Below, one piece after another: positions 1-8,141 of a DNA stretch of 64,000 bases. Origin of the DNA: Lewinellaceae bacterium (GTDB lineage Bacteria > Bacteroidota > Bacteroidia > Chitinophagales > Saprospiraceae); contig JACJYK010000001.1 in assembly GCA_020636135.1 (NCBI GenBank), positions 2,838,501-2,902,500 on the forward strand, in the 5' to 3' direction. Each line of letters opens with the position of its first letter. Within the stretch, counting starts at the first letter, position 1. A model generated the notes under the pieces. The model was not told the origin of the DNA. It made no database searches and saw only the letters and a program-made list of their open reading frames with translations. The translations under genes were made by a program, and so were the position numbers.

Positions 1-373
1 CAAATAACGCCATCCCTCTGATAACTGCTTTGGGTGTTACATGCATTATGGTCAGATTTTGCTGTTCAATAAAACTATACCACCATTCAACCCTAATAAG
101 TTGCAGAATGTCTTTCTGTACTCAACAAATCTTGGAAAATGCGTACCCGAACCCAAAATACACGTGCTGAACAGGAATTATCCGGGTCCGAACAACTGCT
201 GCATGGCAGCCGGTATCGTTTACCCCGACGCGAACCAGATCCTGATTTTAGGCCGCCGATCCTTGCGAAAAACCCGGATTATCCTTAACTAGTCTATTCT
301 TTCATTTGGCTAATGCCATTTGAAATGCAGATTGGCTGACCCCGCAATCTGTTTATACCATTAAAAATCTCGT
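1..373. other. left edge, no convincing gene
   Basis: No gene can be supported here. An 83-codon open frame at 41-292 on the plus strand has no recognisable motif, signal peptide or family resemblance. A short inverted repeat (CAGATTG ... CAATCTG, about 327-352) lies just upstream of the first META gene and could be a weak stem-loop in its leader. The beginning of the window may also hold the downstream end of a gene outside it. Confidence 0.4.
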
Positions 374-802
374 ATGAACTACAAAGTATGCTTTGCAATG
401 CTTGCACTATATCTGGGTATCTTTATCTCATGTTCCACCACTAAAAATAAGGGTGCTTATACTTTATACGGGCACACCTGGGAACTGGACTATATTTCCG
501 GACCACGTATTGCTTTTGAAGGACTTTTCCCGGACCAGAAACCTCAGATAACCTTTGACCGGACAACCCAAAGAGCGGTAGGCACTGATAGCTGTAATGG
601 CTATTCTGCTCCGTTCAAATCCAAGCGGAATCACCTGTCCTTTAGTGATCCCTACCCTACCACCATGCGCTATTGCGGTGAAGGAGAAAAGCAATTTATT
701 TCCATGATGCAAAAGGTTAATGCATACAGCTTCTCTCCGGATGGCAAACTTAATTTGAAGTTGGACGATGTCACAATACTCCGTTTCAAGAAAATCCTTT
801 GA
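374..802 (+). CDS. META-domain lipoprotein (HslJ-like)
   Basis: A 142-residue protein with an N-terminal hydrophobic signal ending in a lipobox-like FISC at about residue 20, so probably a lipoprotein. The rest fits one META/HslJ domain: a GHTWELDYI start strand, a central G-T-D-S-C-N-G-Y segment, a YPTTMRYC segment and a final strand LKLDDVTILRFKKI. In this family the T-x-x-C-N-x-Y/N and T-x-M-x-C motifs carry paired cysteines; both are present. HslJ is linked to novobiocin resistance in E. coli, but the biochemical role of the family is unknown. The stop codon overlaps the start of the next gene, which also ends in a META domain, so the two are probably co-transcribed and arose from related domains. 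Confidence 0.8.
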   Translation: MNYKVCFAMLALYLGIFISCSTTKNKGAYTLYGHTWELDYISGPRIAFEGLFPDQKPQITFDRTTQRAVGTDSCNGYSAPFKSKRNHLSFSDPYPTTMRYCGEGEKQFISMMQKVNAYSFSPDGKLNLKLDDVTILRFKKIL

Positions 803-1602
803 TCGTGAAAGAAATCCTGATCACCACTACACTGATCCTGATAACCTTATCCTGCAATGGCCCCGGACAGGCTGATTCCGGAGAGCAGCAGGATACGACC
901 ACTACGAAAATCATCACCCCTGGTATCACAGCAGATGGTGAAGGACAGCAAATTTATTTTCAGGCTTCCGGTCATGAACCCGTGTGGAGTCTTACGATGA
1001 GTGATCGGAACATTTCCGTTAAATGGATGGATGACTCACTCAAAACTCTGACACCAGAACCTGTGCTGGCGGCAGACCAAAACATCAAACGCTATGATAT
1101 CCATGCCGAATCACGGGATGTGATCATTGAGATCAGCCAAAGGATATGCGCCGATGCGATGTCCGGAGACTCTTCACCATACACTGTACGCGTCCAATAC
1201 CAAAACACCGCAGAAAATGACGCGAAGACCCTGGAAGGCTGTGGTCATTACCTTACCGATTACCGGCTTCAGGATATCTGGGTGCTGGAACGTTTGAATG
1301 GTAAACCAATGAGTAGTTCGGATTTTGGCAGGGAACTGCCTATGCTGGAGATAAACAGCATTGAAAATACATTTTCCGGATCGACCGGTTGTAACCGGAT
1401 GAACGGCGGCATTTTTTACGAAAAAGGCAAGCTGCGGTTTATCAAGATTGCCACCACCAGAATGATGTGTCCCAGGGGGCAGGAATTGGAACAGCAATTT
1501 GTACGGGCTTTAGAGTCATCTACTTCTTACCAGATCGCGAACAACCGGTTAACACTCTCTAACCCGGACCAAACCCTGATAGTTTTCAGGAAGGCAGACT
1601 GA
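799..1602 (+). CDS. two-domain lipoprotein: COG3650-like plus META domain
   Basis: A 267-residue lipoprotein candidate (signal ending TLSC at about residue 19). Residues about 50-150 resemble the COG3650 type of periplasmic domain (A-S-G-H-E-P-V-W-S-L near the start, then I-C-A-D-A-M-S-G). Residues about 155-265 form a META domain with W-V-L-E-R-L-N-G-K, S-T-G-C-N-R-M-N-G-G and T-T-R-M-M-C-P. The start shown is a TTG overlapping the upstream TGA; a GTG six bases further on at 805 is equally possible. It lies tail-to-tail with pyruvate carboxylase. The function is not known beyond a likely envelope location. Confidence 0.8.
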   Translation: MIVKEILITTTLILITLSCNGPGQADSGEQQDTTTTKIITPGITADGEGQQIYFQASGHEPVWSLTMSDRNISVKWMDDSLKTLTPEPVLAADQNIKRYDIHAESRDVIIEISQRICADAMSGDSSPYTVRVQYQNTAENDAKTLEGCGHYLTDYRLQDIWVLERLNGKPMSSSDFGRELPMLEINSIENTFSGSTGCNRMNGGIFYEKGKLRFIKIATTRMMCPRGQELEQQFVRALESSTSYQIANNRLTLSNPDQTLIVFRKAD

Positions 1603-1638
1603 TAAATCTTAAATCCCAACGACAGCGGTTTGTTCCGG

Positions 1639-4600
1639 CTAAGCAGGGTATTCCATTTCAACCACCAGGTCATTCTGTTCTACCAGGGTCTTCTCATCCA
1701 GGAATACTTCTTTCACTTTGCCCGGCCTGGGCGCCGCAATGGTCGATTCCATTTTCATGGCTTCAATGGTAAAGAGCGGTGTGTTCAAATCTACTTCATC
1801 TCCCGGCTTGACCAGAATCTTCGCAATACTGCCCTGCAATGGAGCTCCGATCTGATTAGCGCCACTGGCTTTGCGGTTTCGCTTGACTTCTTTGTGCAGT
1901 GACTTGTCGTTTACTTCGATGGCGCGCGCCTGACCATTCAGCCGGAAGAACACCAGGCGATTGCCCTGTTCATTGGCTTCGGTTACATTGAGGAACTTGA
2001 TGATCACCTGCTTTCCTTCGCCAAGCTCTACCATGATCTCCTCGTTCGCCTTCAGTCCATAGAAAAACGGCAGGGTAGGTATCTTGGACACATCTCCAAA
2101 TCGGTTGATGTGCTCATAATATTGCTCAAAGACCTTATCGTACAACAGCCAGGACAGCAGGTCCAGTTCGGTGACTTCTTCACCCAGCTTGGCTCTCATA
2201 GCCTCCATGCTGGCATCAAAATCGATGGGTTTGAGATGCGCATTCGGATGCTCAGTATACGGTTTCTCCCCCTGCAGGATGATCTTCTGAATTTTCCTGG
2301 GAAATCCTCCTTCGATTTGTCCCAGGTCACCCCGCATCAATTCTTTAGCACTCTGGGGAAAGGCCAGGCTTTCGCCCTTGGTCAATATGTCTTCGGCTGT
2401 AAGATTATTTGCCGTCATGAATAAGGCCATATCACCAACCACTTTGGAGGATGGAGTAACCTTGACGATATCACCGAACAAATCATTGACAATGCGATAG
2501 TTCTTCTTGATGATGTGGAATTTCTCTTCCAGTCCCTGCGCTCTGGCTTGGGGTCGCAGGTTGGAGTATTGCCCGCCGGGGATCTCGTTTTCATAAACCT
2601 CCGCAGTACCAGCCCTTAACTCCGTCTCAAATGGATAATAATAAGTACGTACTCCTTCCCAGTAATCGGCAAACTGATTGAGTGAGTCCAGGTCCATTGA
2701 CTTTTCGCGCGGGTGGCCATTAAGCATCGCTACGACAGCATTGAAATTAGGCTGGGAAGTGAGCCCCGACATCGAACTGATCGCCACATCGATGATATCC
2801 ACTCCGGCATCAATGGCTTTAAGATAAGTGGCTGCCTGGATGGAAGAGGTGTCATGGGTGTGAAGGTGGATGGGAATGTCGATACTCTCCCGCAAACGGC
2901 TGATCAGTTGTTCCGCAGCCAATGGTTTGAGCAGGCCGGCCATATCCTTGATTGCCAGCAGATGAGCGCCGGCATCTTCGATCTTTTTAGCCAGGTCCAG
3001 ATAATACTGCAACGTAAATTTCTTGCGTTCCGGGTCAAGGATATCACCGGTATAACACATGCAAACCTCTGCCAGCGCATCTGTTTCTTCGCGCACAGTA
3101 CGCAAACTGGGGAGCATTGCGTCCAGCCAGTTTAACGAATCAAAGATGCGGAATACGTCAATCCCGTTCTCCCATGCTTTGATGACAAAACGCTCGATCA
3201 GATTGTTGGGATAGGCTGAATAGCCTACGCCATTCGACCCCCTGAGCAGCATTTGCAACAACACATTGGGCATGGCCTGACGCAACTTTTGTAATCGTTG
3301 CCAGGGGTCCTCCCGCAAAAACCGCATGGCCACATCGAAGGTGGCGCCGCCCCACATTTCTACAGAAAACAGATCTCCCCCGTGCATCATGGCATAATTT
3401 TCTGCCGCTTCCAGTAAGTCCTGCGTACGCATCCGGGTAGCCAGCAGGCTCTGGTGGGCATCCCGGTAAGTGGTGTCCGTGTACTGAATGGTTTTCTGAT
3501 CCCTGATCCACTTCAGGAAGTCCTCCCTGCCCAGCTTTTTCAGGATATCCCTGGTTCCTTCCGGGAAACGCTTCCGGGAGGTTTCCGGGACATTAGGTTT
3601 GAGAAATGTTTTAGTTGGATCTGCTCCCTTGATATCCGGATTACCGTTGACAATGACCTCGGCCAGGTATTTAAGCATTTTTGTGCCCCGGTCACGCCAT
3701 TTGGGTGGTTCGAGCAATTCCGGGTGTTCCCTGATGTAATTGACCGTGGCCGCACCCTGTCGGAAGGTTTCATCCTTAAGTAGGTTTAGCAGAAAACCAA
3801 TGTTGGTTTTGAGGCCCCGGACGCGGAATTCACGCAATGCCCGGTGCAGCCGGTCAGCCGCGTCTGCCAGCGTCCTGCCACTGGCAGTAACCTTGACCAG
3901 CAGACTGTCAAAGAAAGGAGAGATGATGGCGCCCGGATAGGCAGATCCGGCATCCAGACGGATGCCAAAACCTCCTGGAGACCGGTAAGCGATGATGCTT
4001 CCGTAGTCAGGCTTGAACTCATTGGACGGATCCTCCGTGGTTACCCGGCATTGGATCGCATAGCCTTCCTTATGGATCGATGCCTGATTGTAGATACCGA
4101 TCTGGGGGTCATTGAGTGCTACCCCCTGGGCTATCAGGATCTGGGAACGTACCAGGTCGATTCCGGTTATTTCCTCGGTTATAGTATGTTCGACCTGGAT
4201 CCGCGGATTTACCTCGATAAAATAAACGGACTGATCCTGATCGACCAAAAACTCGACAGTTCCGGCGTTATTGTAATTCACCCCCTGCCCTATGCGAATG
4301 GCGTAATCATAAATTTTCTCAAGAGTAGCCGGAATGATCGTCAGTGACGGCGCTATCTCCACCACTTTCTGATACCTGCGCTGAACGGAACAATCGCGCT
4401 CAAAGAGGTGTACCAGATTTCCGTGGTGATCACCCAGGAGCTGAACTTCAATATGCTTGGGGTTCTCGATGAATTTTTCAATGAATACGGTATCGTCACC
4501 AAATGCGGTCTTTGCCTCGCGTTTAGCCGTTTCCAGGGCAGCAGTCAAATCCTCTGCCGACCTTACCACACGCATTCCGCGACCACCACCTCCAGCTGCT

Positions 4601-5097
4601 GCTTTGACAATGATTGGAAAACCAATCTGCTTTGCCGCCTCAATGGCTTCTTTGGGGTCATCGAGGGAAGAGATCTTGCCCTCAATGATGGGCACCTGCA
4701 CTTTTTGTGCCAGCCGTTTGGCTGCGATCTTATCACCCACATTTTCCATGACTTCCGCCGCGGGCCCCACAAATGCGATCCCTTCCTCCTGACAGCGTTT
4801 GACGAATTGAACATTTTCACTGAGGAAGCCATAGCCCGGGTGGATGGCATCTGCACGGCAGAGCTTAGCAATGCGCAGGATCTCTTCAATATCCAGGTAC
4901 GGCCGCAACGGATCATCATCTTTGCCTACCTGGTAAGCTTTGTCCGCTTTGTACCGGTGCAGACTGTACCGGTCTTCAAACGTATAGATCGAAACCGTTT
5001 CGATGTTCAGCTCCGAAGCAGCCCTAAGGATGCGTATAGCGATCTCACCACGATTCGCGACCAATAACCTCTTAAATTTTCTCTTCTCGGGTCCCAT
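1639..5097 (-). CDS. pyc: pyruvate carboxylase
   Basis: Full-length pyruvate carboxylase, about 1152 residues, carboxylating pyruvate to oxaloacetate with ATP, bicarbonate and biotin (anaplerosis). The N-terminal biotin carboxylase domain begins RLLVANRGEIAIRI and holds the glycine-rich ATP loop KAAAGGGGRGM, the EKFIENPKHIEVQ segment and EVNPRIQVEHT. The central carboxyltransferase barrel starts at YTDTTYRDAHQSLLATR and has the metal-binding HLHTHDT motif; the conserved PC/OADA domain follows. The C-terminal biotinyl domain carries EAMKMES with the biotinylated lysine about 38 residues from the end. I chose the ATG at 5097 over the GTG three codons upstream (5106). It lies about 100 bp downstream of metX on the same strand but is probably a separate unit functionally. 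Confidence 0.97.
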   Translation of the reverse strand: MGPEKRKFKRLLVANRGEIAIRILRAASELNIETVSIYTFEDRYSLHRYKADKAYQVGKDDDPLRPYLDIEEILRIAKLCRADAIHPGYGFLSENVQFVKRCQEEGIAFVGPAAEVMENVGDKIAAKRLAQKVQVPIIEGKISSLDDPKEAIEAAKQIGFPIIVKAAAGGGGRGMRVVRSAEDLTAALETAKREAKTAFGDDTVFIEKFIENPKHIEVQLLGDHHGNLVHLFERDCSVQRRYQKVVEIAPSLTIIPATLEKIYDYAIRIGQGVNYNNAGTVEFLVDQDQSVYFIEVNPRIQVEHTITEEITGIDLVRSQILIAQGVALNDPQIGIYNQASIHKEGYAIQCRVTTEDPSNEFKPDYGSIIAYRSPGGFGIRLDAGSAYPGAIISPFFDSLLVKVTASGRTLADAADRLHRALREFRVRGLKTNIGFLLNLLKDETFRQGAATVNYIREHPELLEPPKWRDRGTKMLKYLAEVIVNGNPDIKGADPTKTFLKPNVPETSRKRFPEGTRDILKKLGREDFLKWIRDQKTIQYTDTTYRDAHQSLLATRMRTQDLLEAAENYAMMHGGDLFSVEMWGGATFDVAMRFLREDPWQRLQKLRQAMPNVLLQMLLRGSNGVGYSAYPNNLIERFVIKAWENGIDVFRIFDSLNWLDAMLPSLRTVREETDALAEVCMCYTGDILDPERKKFTLQYYLDLAKKIEDAGAHLLAIKDMAGLLKPLAAEQLISRLRESIDIPIHLHTHDTSSIQAATYLKAIDAGVDIIDVAISSMSGLTSQPNFNAVVAMLNGHPREKSMDLDSLNQFADYWEGVRTYYYPFETELRAGTAEVYENEIPGGQYSNLRPQARAQGLEEKFHIIKKNYRIVNDLFGDIVKVTPSSKVVGDMALFMTANNLTAEDILTKGESLAFPQSAKELMRGDLGQIEGGFPRKIQKIILQGEKPYTEHPNAHLKPIDFDASMEAMRAKLGEEVTELDLLSWLLYDKVFEQYYEHINRFGDVSKIPTLPFFYGLKANEEIMVELGEGKQVIIKFLNVTEANEQGNRLVFFRLNGQARAIEVNDKSLHKEVKRNRKASGANQIGAPLQGSIAKILVKPGDEVDLNTPLFTIEAMKMESTIAAPRPGKVKEVFLDEKTLVEQNDLVVEMEYPA

Positions 5098-5208
5098 TTG
5101 TTTCACGGATTCTACGATTTACGATTCTTTGGTCTTGGCCAGGGCTAAATTAAATGTTTGAAAGGTAAGGAAGATACCCTTCGTTTTTTCTCTGAGTAAG
5201 CACCGGGC

Positions 5209-6291
5209 TCAGGAGGTGCTATTTTGCATAAAGTTAAGAATCAATGGGTGTAAAACATCGTATTCCAGCAAAAACCCGTCATGACCATAATCACTATGGA
5301 TCAGTTCAAATCGGGCTTTCGGAATACCATTTGCCATCGTCTCCAATTCGGCGGACGGAAAGAGAATATCGGTATCGATACCGATGACCAATGTTTTGGC
5401 CTTGATGGAGGCCAGAGCGGCAGCCAGGCTCTCCCGGCCACGCGCCAGGTGATGGCTGTCCATGGTCCTGCTGAGGGACAGGTAAGCCAGGGGAGTAAAA
5501 CGATTACTCAACTTCTGACCCTGATAGCGCTGATAGGTTGCCGCACGGTGATCCTGAAGGACCGGGACGATGTCACTTTGAGATAGCTGGTAGGTCTGAA
5601 AATTCCGGTAGGAGATCATGCCTATCGATCTGGCTGCGATCAGTCCTTTTTCTCCGGCATTCGGGCTTTCGTGCAGGTAGGTAGGGTCAGCTGTCACTGC
5701 CAGTCGCTGTGCTTCGTTAAAGGCGATACCCCAGGGAGAATGGTAGGCATTCGTGGCGATCGCGCACAGATGGCTCATCGCCTCAGGCTCCTGCACAGCC
5801 CATTCCAAGGCTTGTTGTCCTCCCATGGAGCCTCCCAGGATCAGCCCGATGTGGCTGATACCAAGGTGGTCTCTGAGTTTGCGGAAGGACCGGACCACAT
5901 CACCGATGGTTATCAGGGGAAAAGTACTGCCATAACGGGTTCCGGTTTCCGGATTGAGATGATCAGGGCAGGTAGAACCATAACAGGATCCGATGATATT
6001 GGCGCACACGATAAAATACTGCTCAGCATCAAAGAGACGGCCATGACCCCAGAAGCCGTTCCACCAATCCTGGGGATCTGAGTTCGCAGTCAGGGCATGA
6101 CAAATCCAAATTACATTATCTGCACGATCATTCAGTTTGCCATAGGTACAATAGGCAATTCGCAACTCCGGCAAATAATCTCCTCCTTCCAGTTCGAACC
6201 GCTCTTTCAGATCAAAATACTGAATCGGTGCCGTCACATTCGCTTTCCACGCATTTCTTCCCTGCGCTGTCGATACTCCGTTTGCTGACAT
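5209..6291 (-). CDS. metX: homoserine O-acetyltransferase
   Basis: A 360-residue alpha/beta-hydrolase of the MetX family, which activates homoserine with acetyl-CoA for methionine synthesis. The nucleophile elbow GGSMGG places the catalytic Ser at about 155; Asp about 308 (in DTDILFP) and His about 337 (in YGHDGF) complete the triad. The early motifs YGKLN and WICHALTANS and the W-W-N-G-F-W-G loop are typical. Acetyl rather than succinyl donor use is assumed from the family and from metY next door; it cannot be settled by eye. It is the second gene of the metY-metX operon, 69 bp after metY, with a strong stem-loop in the gap. The SAM riboswitch upstream of metY should control both. Confidence 0.94.
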   Translation of the reverse strand: MSANGVSTAQGRNAWKANVTAPIQYFDLKERFELEGGDYLPELRIAYCTYGKLNDRADNVIWICHALTANSDPQDWWNGFWGHGRLFDAEQYFIVCANIIGSCYGSTCPDHLNPETGTRYGSTFPLITIGDVVRSFRKLRDHLGISHIGLILGGSMGGQQALEWAVQEPEAMSHLCAIATNAYHSPWGIAFNEAQRLAVTADPTYLHESPNAGEKGLIAARSIGMISYRNFQTYQLSQSDIVPVLQDHRAATYQRYQGQKLSNRFTPLAYLSLSRTMDSHHLARGRESLAAALASIKAKTLVIGIDTDILFPSAELETMANGIPKARFELIHSDYGHDGFLLEYDVLHPLILNFMQNSTS

Positions 6292-6307
6292 GGATGTTTG
6301 AGTTAGA

Positions 6308-6338
6308 ACAGGATCCCCATGTCTAATGGGGATCCTGT
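6308..6338 (-). other. intercistronic 13-bp stem-loop between metY and metX
   Basis: ACAGGATCCCCAT pairs perfectly with ATGGGGATCCTGT around a 5-nt loop. In the direction of transcription (minus) it is not followed by a U-run, so it is not a simple terminator for metY; on the plus strand it is followed by T7, but no plus-strand gene ends here. It may stabilise the upstream mRNA or reduce expression of metX relative to metY. Confidence 0.75.
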
Positions 6339-6360
6339 ATGGATTTTTTTATCAAATCGA

Positions 6361-7683
6361 TCAGGCTACCCCTGATGCAGCATGAACTTGTGAAAAAGCC
6401 TGTTCCAGATCGGCTTTGATGTCATCAATATGTTCGATGCCAGCAGAGATACGCAACTGATTAGGCAAAACGCCGGAAGCCTTTTGCTCTTCATCGGACA
6501 GCTGCTGATGGGTTGTCGCTGAAGGTTGGATGATCAGAGTTTTGGCATCGCCCACATTAGCGAGATGGCTGACCAGCTTCAGACTATCGACAAATTTGGT
6601 TGCATTCTCCTTGCTTCCCTTGATGGTGAAGGACAAAACGCCGCCAAAACCATGACGCAGGTATTTTACAGCATTGGTATGAGACGGACTGGATTTTAAT
6701 CCCGGGTAATAAACTTCATCTACCAAAGGATGGGCTTCCAGCCACTGGGCCAGCGCCAGTGCATTGTCCACCGTGCGTTGTACACGCAAAGACAAGGTCT
6801 CCATTCCCTGCAGTAGCAGAAACGCATTGAACGGACTCAGGGCAGGGCCAAAGTCCCGCAGCCCTTCGACGCGTGCCCGGATGATAAATGCAATATTGCC
6901 AAATGGTCCGTCGGTGCCGAAAACCTCCCAGAAGTTGAGACCATGGTAGCCTTCGGAAGGCTCGGTGAACTGCGGATATTTACCGTTGCCCCAATTGTAA
7001 TTTCCACCATCAACAATCACTCCACCGATGCTGGTCCCGTGTCCTCCGATCCACTTGGTTGCGGATGCAGTCACTATATTTGCACCCCACTCGAGAGGAC
7101 GGAAAAGGTATCCGGCAGCGCCAAAGGTATTGTCCACGACCAAAGGAATGTCGTGTTGCTTGGCTACTGCACTGATGCCTTCAAAATCCGGAATATTGAA
7201 GCTTGGATTACCGATGGACTCCAGGTAGATGGCTTTGGTATTTTTATCGATCAGCCGCTCGTAGTCGGAAGGCTTCTCACCGGCCGTAAAGCGCGCTTCA
7301 ATACCCAACCTTTTGAAAGCGACCTTAAACTGGTTATAGGTACCGCCGTACAGATTGGATGAGCTGACAAAATTATCACCTACCTGCAGGATGTTATTTA
7401 AAGCAAGGAACTGGGCAGCCTGGCCTGAAGCAGTAGCCAAAGCAGCCACACCGCCTTCCAGGGCGGCGATACGCTTCTCGAATACATCGGTCGTCGGATT
7501 CATGATCCGCGTATAGATATTGCCGAACTGCTTTAGTGCAAACAGGTTAGCACCGTGCTCGGAATTTTCAAAGGTGTAGGATGAAGTTTGGTAGATGGGG
7601 ACAGCCCGGGAGCGAGTCGTTTGCTCCGCTTCTTCATAACCGGCATGGAGCTGGAGGGTCTCAAAGTGAAGGGAATTTGACAT
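6361..7683 (-). CDS. metY: O-acetylhomoserine sulfhydrylase (PLP enzyme)
   Basis: A 440-residue Cys/Met-metabolism PLP enzyme of the O-acetylhomoserine aminocarboxypropyltransferase subgroup, converting O-acetylhomoserine and sulfide to homocysteine. It opens with the diagnostic FETLQLHAG; the YxR segment YTRIMNPT, the substrate loop VDNTFGAAG and the PLP lysine at about 210 (SATKWIGGHGT) are all present. The length of about 430-440 residues and the extended insert near TEPSEGYHGLNF favour MetY over cystathionine gamma-synthase. It is the first gene of the methionine operon and is preceded by a 228-nt leader that includes a SAM-I riboswitch. Confidence 0.95.
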   Translation of the reverse strand: MSNSLHFETLQLHAGYEEAEQTTRSRAVPIYQTSSYTFENSEHGANLFALKQFGNIYTRIMNPTTDVFEKRIAALEGGVAALATASGQAAQFLALNNILQVGDNFVSSSNLYGGTYNQFKVAFKRLGIEARFTAGEKPSDYERLIDKNTKAIYLESIGNPSFNIPDFEGISAVAKQHDIPLVVDNTFGAAGYLFRPLEWGANIVTASATKWIGGHGTSIGGVIVDGGNYNWGNGKYPQFTEPSEGYHGLNFWEVFGTDGPFGNIAFIIRARVEGLRDFGPALSPFNAFLLLQGMETLSLRVQRTVDNALALAQWLEAHPLVDEVYYPGLKSSPSHTNAVKYLRHGFGGVLSFTIKGSKENATKFVDSLKLVSHLANVGDAKTLIIQPSATTHQQLSDEEQKASGVLPNQLRISAGIEHIDDIKADLEQAFSQVHAASGVA

Positions 7684-7809
7684 AATTTTTTGATTTAGAA
7701 ATGTTTATTAAAAGGTTAATTGAAAGTCTTAACAGGATCATGCCTTACGGGCCAGTGGTTGTCAGAGACACTTCGGACTCTATGGACGCCATACTGACCA
7801 GCATTGGCA

Positions 7810-7905
7810 TTACATACAACAACAGTAATCCATAGCCATCACAGGATGAACCGGATACTGTTTTACCAACTTATTTTCAGGAAAAATTGACTTGCTGTGG
7901 AACAT
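7810..7905 (-). promoter_or_regulatory. candidate Cys/Met-rich leader peptide upstream of metY
   Basis: A short frame with an ATG seven nucleotides after the riboswitch closing stem encodes 31 residues ending in MAMDYCCCM and a stop; an internal ATG at 7839 would give just those nine residues. Three consecutive Cys codons flanked by three Met codons directly upstream of a sulfur-assimilation gene is what a translation-attenuation leader would look like. Downstream, the RNA can fold several nested stems (TATGG/CCATA, GTCAG/CTGAC, ATGCC/GGCAT), but there is no clear U-tract terminator. No ribosome binding site is evident, which is normal in this phylum. Chance cannot be excluded for so short a frame. 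Confidence 0.4.
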
Positions 7906-7911
7906 GAATGA

Positions 7912-8014
7912 TTGCTTTATATGCCCAAAATTATTGGCGGGATGTAGCACCTTGGGTTTTCCAGGTTGCTAGGGTTTCACAGAGCCCGATCTCTCCACCC
8001 TTCGTTATAAACTC
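7912..8014 (-). promoter_or_regulatory. SAM-I (S-box) riboswitch controlling metY-metX
   Basis: Read on the minus strand, the leader contains the conserved S-box core: GGTGGAGAGATCGGGCTC, then GTGAAACCCTAGCAACCT, then AAGGTGCTACATCCCGCC. The closing P1 stem is TTTATA (8007-8012) with TATAAA (7916-7921). GAUCGGGCUC..UGAAACCC gives the kink-turn/pseudoknot arm and GCAACC...GGUGCUA the P3 junction typical of the class. It binds S-adenosylmethionine and represses methionine synthesis genes; whether it works by termination or initiation control is unclear, because no intrinsic terminator follows directly. Confidence 0.95.
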
Positions 8015-8141
8015 AATCTTATAAGAAAGATCAATAGTACAATATTACAACCACTTTCAGGATCGCGCAACAATCAAAGTGAATTATTTCAATATTGTCA
8101 ATAATTAGCCCGTTTTTTGCGAATCATTCACCAGAAATGGC

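Noticed and set aside
41..292. 83-codon open frame at the left edge
   Set aside because: No signal peptide, motif or conserved pattern; composition is not like the neighbouring genes.
6308..6338. Terminator on the plus strand (hairpin followed by T7)
   Set aside because: No plus-strand gene ends upstream of it; both flanking genes are on the minus strand, so the T-run is likely incidental.
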